Assembly (NCBI GenBank): GCA_024707305.1
Contig: JANPZZ010000001.1
Location: 178,872 to 242,871 of the forward strand
From: Chitinophagaceae bacterium
GTDB lineage: Bacteria > Bacteroidota > Bacteroidia > Chitinophagales > Chitinophagaceae
Reading direction: 5' to 3'
Length of the DNA: 64,000 nucleotides
The notes under the pieces were generated by a model. That model saw nothing but the letters and a program-made list of their open reading frames with translations. It made no database searches and was not told the DNA's origin. Position numbers and translations under genes: made by a program. Of this stretch, positions 52,971 through 62,900 are shown one piece after another. Position 1 is the first letter of the stretch, and each line of letters starts with the position of its first letter.

Positions 52971-54308
52971 ATGAAGCATTCATTTTTGAAAGTGATAATG
53001 TGTGGCGGTTTGTGTTTCGCCATGGTGTTAACAGGATGTAAGAAAGAAAATACCGGTGGCGACGGAGGTCCACATGATCCGGATCACGATCGCTGGATTA
53101 CCATTGCAGGTGCTAAAATGGGAACAACACCTGGTGATGGAAACGGCGGAACAGTTGTATACGCAATTTCAAAAGACAATGCAAAGAATCCCAATTTCTC
53201 TGTGAGTGTATATGATGAAGGATATGCAGTGAAATCGAACCGCACTGCAAGATTACAATCCTCTGAAGACGGGAGTACATTATTTAATATCGCATATACA
53301 GGAGACAATGGTGGTGAATTCTCTCGTTACAATGTAAGAGGTGGCAACAGTTTTGTGCAGGAAGATGTTTCTGTAAACATTTCCCAGTACGCGAGCACCT
53401 CACCACGTTGGGCAAAACTATTCGATAATGACAAAACAGGCATTGCAGTAAACGTTGCCAACATTGTGGCAAACAACGCTCCGGGAGGTGCTAATCCCGG
53501 TGGAAGTTTTGCTTATTACCGTGGTGTGGCAACGGTACTTTCACTTGATCTGCAAAATGTGCTGATCTCGAACTACAAACAATATGAAATTCCTCTTGCA
53601 GCTTCAGAAGAGTTGGAAGGACATACCATTTTCCGTTTGGATGCTCCTGTGTTGAATAGAGCAGGTAACAAACTGATCATTGGAACCTGGATGCGTAAAT
53701 ACAATATTGCGACGGGTGCGGTGGAAGAAAACTTCACACGTTTGGGTACGAAATCAGTTGTAGTTGATTATCCTTCGCTCGCTAATCCCAAAGTAATTAC
53801 ATCCACAGTGGGGTATGGCGATTGTAGTGGTTACAGAAGCTTCAACAGCTTTGTGGGCGATGATGGCAACATTTACCAGGCAACACAGCGTGATCCCAGG
53901 GGTTCACATATACTTCGCATTAATGAGAATAACGAATATGATGATACTTACGTTCTCAGCCTGGATGCAGCTCTTGGCGTGAATGATGTGTATGTTGATT
54001 GCTGGAGATATGCAGGCAACGGTATTGCCTACGTTCTTTATACGCATGGTGGCACCAGCCAGGGGTATGTTGCACGTGTGGATTTAACTGCCAAAACAGC
54101 CACAAAGATTGAAGAGATCACCTACGATGCTGACTTGGATTTTGGCCAGTACCAGGGCATTCTGGTTAGCGGCGATGAAGTTTATATAGCCGTTACTCCT
54201 GTTGGCAAAGATGGAAATATCTATATCATCAACAGCCAGACGGGTGCGGTTACAAAAGGTGCGCGATTGATCAACAAAGCCGGCAACCATTATATCGGTA
54301 TATTTTGA
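52971..54308 (+). CDS. DUF4374 lipoprotein, XusB-like siderophore-binding beta-propeller
   Basis: 445 residues in an intact frame. The lipoprotein signal MKHSFLKVIMCGGLCFAMVL ends in lipobox LTGC. After the Cys comes KKENTGGDGGPHDPDHD, an acidic stretch of the kind that directs Bacteroidota lipoproteins to the cell surface (inference). DUF4374 proteins form beta-propellers; the family member XusB of Bacteroides thetaiotaomicron binds ferric enterobactin at the surface and hands it to the receptor XusA. Here it directly follows the receptor with a 9-nt gap. Repeats such as VVYAISKDN, ILVSGDEVYIAVTPVGKDGN and IYIINSQTG fit propeller blades. Ligand unknown. Confidence 0.86.
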   Translation: MKHSFLKVIMCGGLCFAMVLTGCKKENTGGDGGPHDPDHDRWITIAGAKMGTTPGDGNGGTVVYAISKDNAKNPNFSVSVYDEGYAVKSNRTARLQSSEDGSTLFNIAYTGDNGGEFSRYNVRGGNSFVQEDVSVNISQYASTSPRWAKLFDNDKTGIAVNVANIVANNAPGGANPGGSFAYYRGVATVLSLDLQNVLISNYKQYEIPLAASEELEGHTIFRLDAPVLNRAGNKLIIGTWMRKYNIATGAVEENFTRLGTKSVVVDYPSLANPKVITSTVGYGDCSGYRSFNSFVGDDGNIYQATQRDPRGSHILRINENNEYDDTYVLSLDAALGVNDVYVDCWRYAGNGIAYVLYTHGGTSQGYVARVDLTAKTATKIEEITYDADLDFGQYQGILVSGDEVYIAVTPVGKDGNIYIINSQTGAVTKGARLINKAGNHYIGIF

Positions 54309-54339
54309 AAAGCTGACGCTTTTCAAAATGCTGCGCAAC

Positions 54340-54375
54340 AAACAAGAGCCCGGGATTTTCCCGGGCTCTTGTTTT
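54340..54375 (+). terminator. Intrinsic terminator ending the uptake operon
   Basis: AAACAAGAGCCCGGGA (54340-54355) pairs perfectly with TCCCGGGCTCTTGTTT (54359-54374) around TTT. A smaller hairpin GAAAAGC-TGAC-GCTTTTC (54307-54324) overlaps the stop codon just before it. Confidence 0.93.
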
Positions 54376-54508
54376 ACGGACTTCTGCGTATCATTAAGCC
54401 GCGCACAGCGCAGCAAATAAATCCCGATCTATATTTTGGAAATACCCGTTGCAGGGTATAGCATGCATTTAGCGCGTCGGTTACATTTACGCAAACAAAA
54501 AATCCATT

Positions 54509-55072
54509 ATGAATTTATTGCAGTCACGCATGTTCCACCGTCTCTCAGTCCTGCTTTTAAGCAGTTTAATCATCACAGCCTGCGGCAGTGAGAAAATGGC
54601 CGCCTTACCCGATCCTCCTACATCTGCCAAACAGGTGGATGCATTTGTAAAGGGTAAAAACTATGATGTGGTAAAAGTGGGCTTTTATGGTATGCTAACA
54701 GTTAACGATAAATCGGAGATGGAATGGATTGATACCACAGTGACAAAAGACGGTACCACCTTAAGCGTGATGCGGGAGCTTGATGAATTTGAACTACATC
54801 TGGGAACCGACACGACCGCCACTGTCATTTCAAAAGGGAATTCTTTCCCTGCTACCTGGTTGATAGATGACAAAGAGGACTCCTTTATGAATGAAGCAAA
54901 AGGTATTCGTCTTCGTGTCGCATATACGGATCCTGATTTCTCTTTCGGTGGTAATCCCACAAAGGTTACTTTTTCTTATGTAGTAAAGGGAATCAATGAA
55001 AATGAAATTCTTCTTGAACTGCCACGGGATATCAACAGGAGAAAGCTGGTTGCATTGATGAAAGCGAAGTAG
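54509..55072 (+). CDS. Lipoprotein of unknown function
   Basis: 187 residues with a lipoprotein signal (RMFHRLSVLLLSSLIITACG, lipobox ITAC). The mature region mentions no known motif; it contains KNYDVVKVGFYGMLTVNDKS, repeated Thr/Asp strings (TDTTATVISKGN) and ends LPRDINRRKLVALMKAK. Beta-rich composition suggests a small sandwich. The frame is intact. It stands alone after the uptake operon and is convergent with the AsmA-like gene. A hairpin between the two ends (TATGGGGATCGGA/TCCGATGCCCCATA, 55088-55122) may end both transcripts. Confidence 0.75.
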   Translation: MNLLQSRMFHRLSVLLLSSLIITACGSEKMAALPDPPTSAKQVDAFVKGKNYDVVKVGFYGMLTVNDKSEMEWIDTTVTKDGTTLSVMRELDEFELHLGTDTTATVISKGNSFPATWLIDDKEDSFMNEAKGIRLRVAYTDPDFSFGGNPTKVTFSYVVKGINENEILLELPRDINRRKLVALMKAK

Positions 55073-55146
55073 GAACCGATTAATGGTTATGGGGATCGGA
55101 TCTGCAACTCCGATGCCCCATACCTTTCAGGAAAGGGAAAATCAGT

Positions 55147-56831
55147 CTACATCACGCTTTCTTTGATACCTGTAAATAATGTTTTCCAACTGAGGTGAAA
55201 GATGGAACGATGTATATCTCTTTTAAAAGAGACTTCAGCTTTTCGCGGTTGGTCATCTTTTTTTTCTGGGATTTGATTTTTTCATCATGATGTTGGCGGC
55301 AAAACTCGCGAGGCCTTTTTTGTTCAGCTCTTTTGTATCATCATCTTTTTTAAGTAACGATACTTTCAATCCGTCATACAATACAATCACTGAAGCAGAC
55401 GCTCCATAGTCGTGCCCACGGATTGAAAAACTTAGATTGTTCACTATGCCTTCTTCCAACCTGGCGGGGCCCATGGGCTCCGCCAAAACATTTGCGGCAG
55501 GAGCGGGGAGTTCTCCCCATTTTCCCAACTATTTCAAACCTGCCATTACTGGCATGCGTGTAAAATTTCCAGGTAATATTCAACGCCGCCTTCTGTAAGA
55601 ATGAAGAATAAATGCGAGCGACCATCACATTGTCGCCTTCATCTTTAATATTATTTACGCCCGAAATACGAAACGACGTATTTGCAAAATGTACCACACC
55701 TGCCTGGCGGGTAACAGCACTACGTTCTTTGTATTTAATATCGATAGCAGCCGCCTCAATCTTTCCAAGATCGATTGCGATGCCTGCTTTGCGTAATAGC
55801 TGATGTGGATAGGTTCCCAACCTGTTTTTTCCATCATGTGGCAAACCAAGATCCCGATAAACATGAAAGTGGCCACGACCCAGAAATACGCTGTCGGCCA
55901 GCAGGCTGTCGTGTTGCATCGATGCCAGTTGCAAACCGAAAATCTTTATACCACGTAACGCAAGATCAAATCGATCGTCGGCAAAACGCAAACTTCGCGT
56001 AAAGTCGGCTTCACTTAGTTGCGGTTCAATTTTAAATCGGCCCATATCCAGCGCCCTGTTTTTGGATTGATAATTCACACTATCCATGCTAAAGCGATAA
56101 CGTCCATCACCGGAAAGCCATTTTATTTCATCACAATCGAGGAATATATCGCGTGCGAAAAGCAGACGATCCGGGTCAACCGAATTGATGCTGTCTACAA
56201 CAATATCTGCAAGCTCCAGTTTTACGCCATTCAGTTCCAACGGTATCCCTTTCGATCGCAGGTAACCCGTTTTAAGTTTGCCTTCGTGAATGGTTAATTT
56301 GGAAAGACTGATTTTATCCAACCGTCCCAACAACTGGTCATAATCGGATGGGCCGGGCATGCGTCGGCTTTTTACAGTATCGTTGGCGCGTGTATAAATG
56401 AGTTCCACTTCCGGCCGTTCGATCATAATTTCTCCTGCCAGCAATTCGGTTCCCAGTAACGCACGTGGTGTTTTCACCCCATTTATTTTGAGTTCAGGGA
56501 TTTTTATCCGCATCAACATGGGTGGAGCTTTACCTTCGTCCGCCAGTTGCTGAAATCGAATACTGTCGTAATCCACTTCCAGGTTTTGTATCTGTATCCA
56601 TCCTTTGATCTCATCCATTCGCATTTGCGTGTACCTTACACGATACAGCCCATCGGACCCATCGATGACTGCTGCTTCGAGCTGTTCCCTTACAAATTGT
56701 TTGCGGTATACCCACCAGTACACAACAGCAGCACCAATCGCTAACAATAAAAAAATCGCAAGAAACCAAAACACACTTCGCCGTTTAAACCGACGATTCG
56801 GGGCTTGTATTTGAGAGCTTTTTTGTGGCAT
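55147..56831 (-). CDS. AsmA-like membrane-anchored envelope protein, frameshifted
   Basis: About 560 residues. A short basic cytoplasmic end (RRFKRRSVF) leads to one membrane helix, FWFLAIFLLLAIGAAVVYWW. The large periplasmic part has repeated beta-strand motifs of the AsmA/translocation type: LEVDYDSIRFQQLADEGK, IPELKINGVKTPRALLGTEL, LRGIKIFGLQLASMQHDSLL and KAALNITWKFYTHASNGRFE. Breaks are near 55510 and 55260; beyond the second, the frame ends KTLFTGIKESVM at 55147. The family call is tentative. AsmA-like proteins are thought to bridge inner and outer membranes for lipid transfer. It is divergent from the AI-2E permease. Confidence 0.65.
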
Positions 56832-56965
56832 GTTATTGGAAAGACAAGAACTGTTCCAGTTGATTTTTTTGAATTGTCGTAAATTCAGGGAACCATTGCC
56901 ATAAAACCATATTACTCAACCATACGTTTAAGTAGACAGCTATTTAAGCGTTCAATATCCCACCC

Positions 56966-58020
56966 ATGCCCAGCTTCAACAATCGCATCAAACAGGTATT
57001 GTTGCTGATACTCATCATCGTAATGTTGATATTGGTGATAAAGGAACTCCAACTTTTTTTACCTGGTATTCTTGGTGCCCTGACACTGTATATTTTGAGC
57101 CGTGCGAGTTATTTCCAACTGACGTATACGCGGAAATGGAAAAAAGGGTGGGCGGCAGGTTTATTCCTGTTGTACTATACTATACTCATTGGCATTCCTG
57201 TATTTTTGGCGATAACCCTTATCAGTCCGAAAATAAATGCATTCCTGGAAGATCCGGAAGCAATGGTAGAAAACGTGAAATCATCGATCCAAACGGTTCA
57301 AAACAAAATCGGTTTCAACTTTGTATCCGAAGGTTCACTCACTCAGTCGTTGGGAAAATTAACAGCCTTCCTGCCCACGCTCCTCAACAGCACCGCAACG
57401 CTGGTTACCAACCTCGCCATCATGTTGTTTTTCCTCTATTATATGTTGGTAAATGGCGCCGAATCGGAGCGAAAGACTCAATCGGATTATTCCATTGAAA
57501 CAGGAAAACATCAACATGCTGGCGCACGAAACAAAACGAATGGTAAAAGCCAACGCGCTGGGTATTCCATTGATCTCAATCATTCAGGGTGCTGTAGCAG
57601 CATTGGGTTACTATCTTTTTTGGCGTTCCCGAATGGGGACTATGGGGTTTTCTTACCGGCGTATTTGCATTCTTCCCCGTAGTGGGTACAATGATCGTGT
57701 GGGTACCAATCGTCATCTTTATGTACGCCTCCGGCGATAATGCCATGGCCACCTGGCTGATGATTTACAGTGTTGTCGTTACCGGCAACATCGATTATAT
57801 TGCCCGTATCACACTTCTAAAGCGGATGGGAGATGTGCATCCGGTAATAACCGTAATGGGTGTGATTGTTGGACTGGGTTTATTTGGTTTTATCGGGCTC
57901 ATCTTCGGCCCATTGCTGGTGAGTTATATCATTCTGCTGTTCAACGTTTATGTAAATGAATTTATCGACAGCTCGGAGCCAGTGGCGACAGTTGACACAG
58001 GTGTGAGTGAAGAGAAATGA
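56966..58020 (+). CDS. AI-2E family (PerM-like) transporter, frameshifted
   Basis: About 351 residues. The N-terminus PSFNNRIKQVLLLILIIVML leads to several helices (LFLPGILGALTLYILSRASY, GWAAGLFLLYYTILIGIPVF) and an amphipathic periplasmic region (VENVKSSIQTVQNKIGFNFV). After breaks near 57475 and 57625, the conserved C-terminal block is GVFAFFPVVGTMIVWVP, GNIDYIARITLLKRMGDVHP and GLFGFIGLIFGPLLVSYIIL. The family includes TqsA/PerM; some members are sodium/proton antiporters, so quorum-signal export is not implied. It ends in repeat DNA (58021-58080). Confidence 0.88.
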
Positions 58021-58080
58021 GGAAAATGTGGAAAATGAGGAAATGAGAAAATGAGGAAATGAGACAGCATGTGGCAATAT
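58021..58080. repeat. GTGGAAAATGAGGAAATG repeat words after the AI-2E gene
   Basis: GGAAAATGTGGAAAATGAGG, AAATGAGAAAATGAGGAAATG and GTGGCAATATG follow the stop codon directly, the same family as at 3.5 and 26.0 kb. No inverted arm is visible nearby. Confidence 0.65.
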
Positions 58081-58090
58081 GCATAAACTT

Positions 58091-58116
58091 AAAAAAAAGC
58101 AGCCTGAAGGCTGCTT
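58091..58116 (-). terminator. Second hairpin of a tandem terminator (minus strand)
   Basis: AAGCAGCC-TGAA-GGCTGCTT (58097-58116) is preceded by eight As on the plus strand, which become a T tail on the minus strand. It lies beyond the main terminator of the BI-1 gene. Confidence 0.7.
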
Positions 58117-58141
58117 CGAAAAAGCTAATCCTAATAGAAAT

Positions 58142-58171
58142 AAAAAAACCTGCCTGACGGCAGGTTTTTTT
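58142..58171. terminator. Bidirectional intrinsic terminator between AI-2E and BI-1 genes
   Basis: A perfect 13-bp stem AAAAAAACCTGCC/GGCAGGTTTTTTT around TGAC, with its right end 3 nt from the BI-1 stop codon. A and T runs allow use by both convergent genes. Confidence 0.92.
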
Positions 58172-58173
58172 AT

Positions 58174-58938
58174 TTAGTCGCGAAGTTTTGAAAGCAATCT
58201 CAAAATTTCGAGATACAACCAAACGATCGTAAATAACAAACCTGATGCGCAATACCATTCCATATACTTGCGTGCATTCAGTTTTGCGCCATTTTCAATG
58301 GTATCAAAATTTAAAAGCAGATTGAGTGCAGCCAGCACAACTACTACCACTGAGAATCCGATACCCAGTGGCGTGCTTGCATTGGTAAACGCAGCAAAAT
58401 TGTCACCCGTAATTAAGAAGTAAACCCATTTAGCCAGGTAAAACAACATGATGCTCGCAGTTGCAATCATAATTACGGAACGGAATTTTTCCGTTACACG
58501 AATAATGCGAAAACGATAAAGCAGGAACATCGCTCCTGTAACAATTATTGTAAGCACAACAGCCTGGAATACCAGACCGGGATATGTTTCTGCAAAAGCA
58601 TAATCATAAAATGCAGAAATGGAACCTACAAACAAACCCTGCAGTATCGCGTTTATGGGTGCGAGGTAAGCAGACCATTGTTTTCTGAAGCTCATTACCA
58701 GCGAGGTTACAAACAAACCGATACCGCCAGCAATCATAAACGGCATGGGATCTCCACCTTTATAAAAATTCTGCCATGAAAAAATTGTACTGCCAATCAT
58801 TAACAGAAACAGTAAACCAAAGCGGTTTAAAGTACCGTTAATTGTCATCACTTCACCTTCCACACCAATACCTTCGAAGAGGGTACCCTCAAAAGACTTT
58901 TCCTGTAATGTGGGGTTACCTGATTTTAATAATGCCAT
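58174..58938 (-). CDS. Bax inhibitor-1 / YccA family membrane protein
   Basis: 254 residues, intact frame, seven likely membrane helices: for example GLLFLLMIGSTIFSWQNFY, PFMIAGGIGLFVTSLVMSF, LVFQAVVLTIIVTGAMFLLY and GIGFSVVVVVLAALNLLLNF. The N-terminal soluble part (MALLKSGNPTLQEKSF) and the acidic DFDTIENGAK-like segment (LLNFDTIENGAKLNARKYME) fit the Bacteroidota YccA-like branch. Homologues are pH-gated calcium leak channels or, in E. coli, a modulator of the FtsH protease. It has its own transcript between two terminators. Confidence 0.92.
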   Translation of the reverse strand: MALLKSGNPTLQEKSFEGTLFEGIGVEGEVMTINGTLNRFGLLFLLMIGSTIFSWQNFYKGGDPMPFMIAGGIGLFVTSLVMSFRKQWSAYLAPINAILQGLFVGSISAFYDYAFAETYPGLVFQAVVLTIIVTGAMFLLYRFRIIRVTEKFRSVIMIATASIMLFYLAKWVYFLITGDNFAAFTNASTPLGIGFSVVVVVLAALNLLLNFDTIENGAKLNARKYMEWYCASGLLFTIVWLYLEILRLLSKLRD

Positions 58939-59064
58939 AGTGGTTTAATTTTTCTAAAAATAGGGCTTGCAATTGAAATAAAAAAGCATTTCGCCGCCCA
59001 ATACGGTGGGACGGAGAAATATATTAAATTGATTTTCAATAAAATAATTATAAATCTTGCGCTT

Positions 59065-59935
59065 TTAGTAATGCCACCTTACAAAAGCCTCCATTGCAGC
59101 GTAATGGGTAAGGCCCAGATCGGCATAAAGGTTGGCTGTTGCTGCGTTGCGCGCTTCGGCCCTTTGCCAGAATTCGCGGGAGTCGCTGCCCTGGAACGGC
59201 ACCATATCTTTTTGCGACTGGTGGATGAAAATACCATGACGTTTCTGAATCACCTGGTCGGGACTCATTGGGATCGCCATTTCAATTTCTTCGATATTCC
59301 ATTCCTGCCATGCACCTTTGTACAACCACAACCAGCATTCTTCAATCCAGGGTTCTTTATCCTTCTCCGCTTTAATGCGTTTCAACGCTTCCAGTACTAC
59401 ATTAAAGCAAACGATATGCGTACCATGTGGATCAGCAAAATCGCCAGCGCAATAAACCTGGTGTGGTTTTATTTTATTCAACAACTCAATCGTAATCTTT
59501 ACATCCTTTTCGCCCATCGGATTTTTCTCAATGGTACCCGTTTCATAAAATGGAAGATTCATGAAATGGATGTTCTCATCTTTGATACCCACATAACGGC
59601 AGGTTGCTTTTGCTTCACCGCGACGAATCAAACCTTTGATAGAGCGGATCATCGGCGTATCTACCTGGTTCGATTTTTTATTCTTAATAAACTTGCGAAC
59701 ATTCTGTAATATCTTTTCTGATTTCGCAGTATCAATACCGGCAATGTTTTCAAAACCTACAGCGAAGTCGATAAAACGAGTAACAAACTCATCAGTTACA
59801 GCGATGTTGCCTGAAGTCTGGTATCCTACGTGTACATCATTTCCCTGGTCGTGAAGATGCTGGAATGTACCACCCATACTGATGATATCATCATCGGGGT
59901 GTGGCGAGAAGATGATTACGGCCGAAATTGTTTTG
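59065..59935 (-). CDS. PIG-L/LmbE deacetylase domain, probably the C-terminal part of a NagB-like fusion, truncated
   Basis: The visible 290 residues form a PIG-L domain: SAVIIFSPHPDDDIISMGGT (zinc motif PHPDD), NVHVGYQTSGNIAV-like VHVGYQTSGNIAVTDE, HQVYCAGDFADPHGTH with the second zinc site, and a tail FWQRAEARNAATANLYADL. In Bacteroidota this domain is usually the C-terminal half of a 640-residue protein annotated as glucosamine-6-phosphate deaminase, whose N-terminal half is NagB-like. That half would lie upstream, but the sequence switches into the inverted copy at about 59,930, so it is missing here. Zinc-dependent removal of an acyl group from an amino sugar is the likely reaction. Confidence 0.82.
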
Positions 59936-62900
59936 TTTTGAACCGTTCAGGCCGATGTTTCCGGATCTCCGGGAATCATTCGGACCTGGTGGTTATCATA
60001 AGCAAAGGGGCAGTATCAGTATCGTACGAGACCAGCCATCGCGCGACGTCAGGCACCAGAATGTTCAGGCAAAAAAAAGTTGAATTCCTTACATCACCAA
60101 TATCAGCCCGGCCATTGTTGAAGCAACGCGCGACGATGCGGTGTTAATAGTGAGTTATTGAACGCTTAAATGATATATAGGCTTTGTATGGTTATTAATG
60201 TGGTTTTATGGCAATGATTCCCTGTAAATCAACAGATGCTGTCTTCAACATTGCCGCAAGCTCAAGCCCGAATCGTCGTTTAAAGCACGAGTCTCCAGCG
60301 ATTGGTGCTGTTACAGGCCGCGCAAACAGCGGGGCCTTCAGCGCAGTCGTCGACAAGGTCCCGTGGGCTGCCGATAAGGCCGAATGGATCAAAGGATGGA
60401 TACAGGTAAAGCCTGGAAGTGGATTACGGCGGTATTCATTTCGACGCGCTGGACGAAGACACCCACGCCGATGAAAATCCTGAACTCAAAGGCAAATGAG
60501 TGGCGTCTGCGGGTTGCTGGCGGCATGGGTGGGCGGCGATGCTCATTTATACACGCGCCAGCGGTGCATAAAGCATAGCGCAGTACGGCGCTCGTGCCCA
60601 ACTGTTGTTGAGACGATTGAATAAAGCGTCTTTCCAAATTAACGTCACGAAAAGGCAAACAAAGCAACACCGATCGAGACCGTTGGATGGCGTAAAACTG
60701 GAGCTGTATTGTTGTGTTTGTATCGAGTCATTTCACGCGATATCGATGAAACTAAAATGACTTTCCACGTGATGTACTTTTAGCATAGTGTGTGAAATTA
60801 TCAGTCAAAAAACAGGCATGAAGCCATACACGAGACGTTTTATGGCAATCGGCGTTACGTCTCGGTTTACCCAATACAACGACGCCGTAGTCGTGGCTTT
60901 ATCCGTCTTGGTTTGCGGTTGAAATTCTTACAGCCACCCAAGCAGGCAGCTCGATGGAAACGGGCGGCTTTATCATTTATTATGAGAACTGTGCTTGTTG
61001 CGTGTGTACATTTGCAAATACGTCATTTCGGCGTATATTATGTGGTCGCTGTCTCGTTCTTACAGAAGGCGGCGTTATGGCACCACACCAGAGGCATGCC
61101 GAGTAATAGTTGAGAATATTGCTCTACTACCATCTTGGCTTATTCGGAAAGAAGGCGCCAATTGTCCAAGTTTTTCAATCGTGGCGGCTATGGAAATGCA
61201 AACAAGTGATTGTATTGTATGACGAATTGTATCGTTGCCAAAAGATGATGACTGAACAAAGACTCGCGAGTTGCTGTCATGATGAAAAATCAAATCCCAG
61301 AAAAAAGTGACCAGCCGCCTTGAAGTCTGTATACGCTCGTTCCGTCTTTCCTCAGTTGGAAAACATTATTTACAGGCAATCAAAGAAAGCGTGATATTTC
61401 CTGAAAGTATGAGGCATCGGGCAGATCCGGCTCCCCCAATCGGTTCCTACTACTTTTCATCTGTCAGCTTTCTCCTTGATATCCCGTGGATCAAGAACAC
61501 AGGTACGTAGTCTACCTTGAAAAAGCGGCTTGTGGGCCGAAAGTTTCGCACGGGTTTTAATTTTTTGCTCTGTTCGCGAAATACTGCATTAACAGGTAGC
61601 AGAAATTTTTTGGCTGGTAACCGTGTCCCCAGTGCATCAGCTCCGCATCATAACATTTTTGTATCATCATTCCGCTCCATTTTATCAGCCAACTTTAAAA
61701 GCCCCGCTTTTGTCGCCGGGCACCTTTGCATCGCACTGATATTGTCGCTTAGGCTTGCCGTGCCGCGCGCATTCTGATGTTAAGCTTTGCTTAAGCGGAA
61801 CTGGGCGCAGTAGGCTAATACGTATTCAGATTTTTTGTTGCTCGGCACGCTATCCCTGTGCAAAATGCACAAATATGAACGATCAGGAATTTTATTGCTG
61901 CGCTTCAGTAACACGCTTATCAATACATCCGTAAACAGGAAAATCCGGAAATGTATTTTGTTGCTGGCGAAAAGCGTCAGCTTCAGCTATGCCGTATGGC
62001 ATTTGCCGCTTTATTCAATCGCCTCTGTGACGGTATTATAGATATTTCCGTCTTTGCCTTTGGCCAACATACTGCCGCTTTTCATCGCCCATAACGCAAA
62101 GCTAACGCGCAGCAAGCTCAAGTCGGCCATCGTAGTGATGCTCTTCAATCTTTGTGGCTGTTTTGTGGTCATCACACGTGCAATACAGCTGCCTGCAAGC
62201 GTAGGCACAGAAGACGCACGCTATGCTTCAGCAATCTTTTTGCTCTCATTCACTCGCCGGGCTGAAGAACAGCGATGGGCCATTCTCATTGTGCGGTATG
62301 GATCGCGCTGACGTTGCTGTTCATCAAATAGCCGAACGCCATACCCCGCCAACCGGATATTACCCCGGAATTGAGCGAAAAAGGCAATACGGCCCAGAGC
62401 GTTGTTGGTACCCGTCTGCTCTGCGCATCAGGCAATGATCAGTTTGACCTGCTCTGATAACGCAGAATTCAACTCTTCTGGCTTTGGAAAGGTTTCGCTG
62501 TGTTGTAGTTCGGGGATCAGCGCATTTTGCAGATCAAGTGGCCGCAGAGATTTTTTGCGGCAAACCAAGCAAAACTTCCGCAGTTGCTGCCGGTGACAAT
62601 GTTGCAGCACGTTACTGCAATGCCTCGTCATTATCAATAGTTTTTGCCCAACGTGGTGGTGCTCGCGTACTGGAAAACCTGTTTGCAAGCGCTTCCTGCA
62701 CAAAATGACGCCCTCTTGTGCCGGACGAGAAGAATTCACCACCATTCTGCAAACGCCGCGATATTAAACAATGCAGGATTGCAGTGCGGTTCATTTTTCG
62801 CCGCGTCACTCGTCTGCCACTTCACGAAAAATTGGGATTTGCTGCGGTGATGGACGAAATTGCGCCCTTTTGTTCCGCCGTTTCACCCATCCCGCACCTC

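Larger units (their letters stand above)
51540..57310. repeat. Source segment of the inverted copy at the window end
   Basis: This region reappears, reverse-complemented, shortened and error-rich, at about 59,930-64,000. Here the sequence is of normal quality and contains the barrel of the receptor, DUF4374, the lipoprotein, the AsmA-like protein and the start of the AI-2E permease. Confidence 0.95.
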
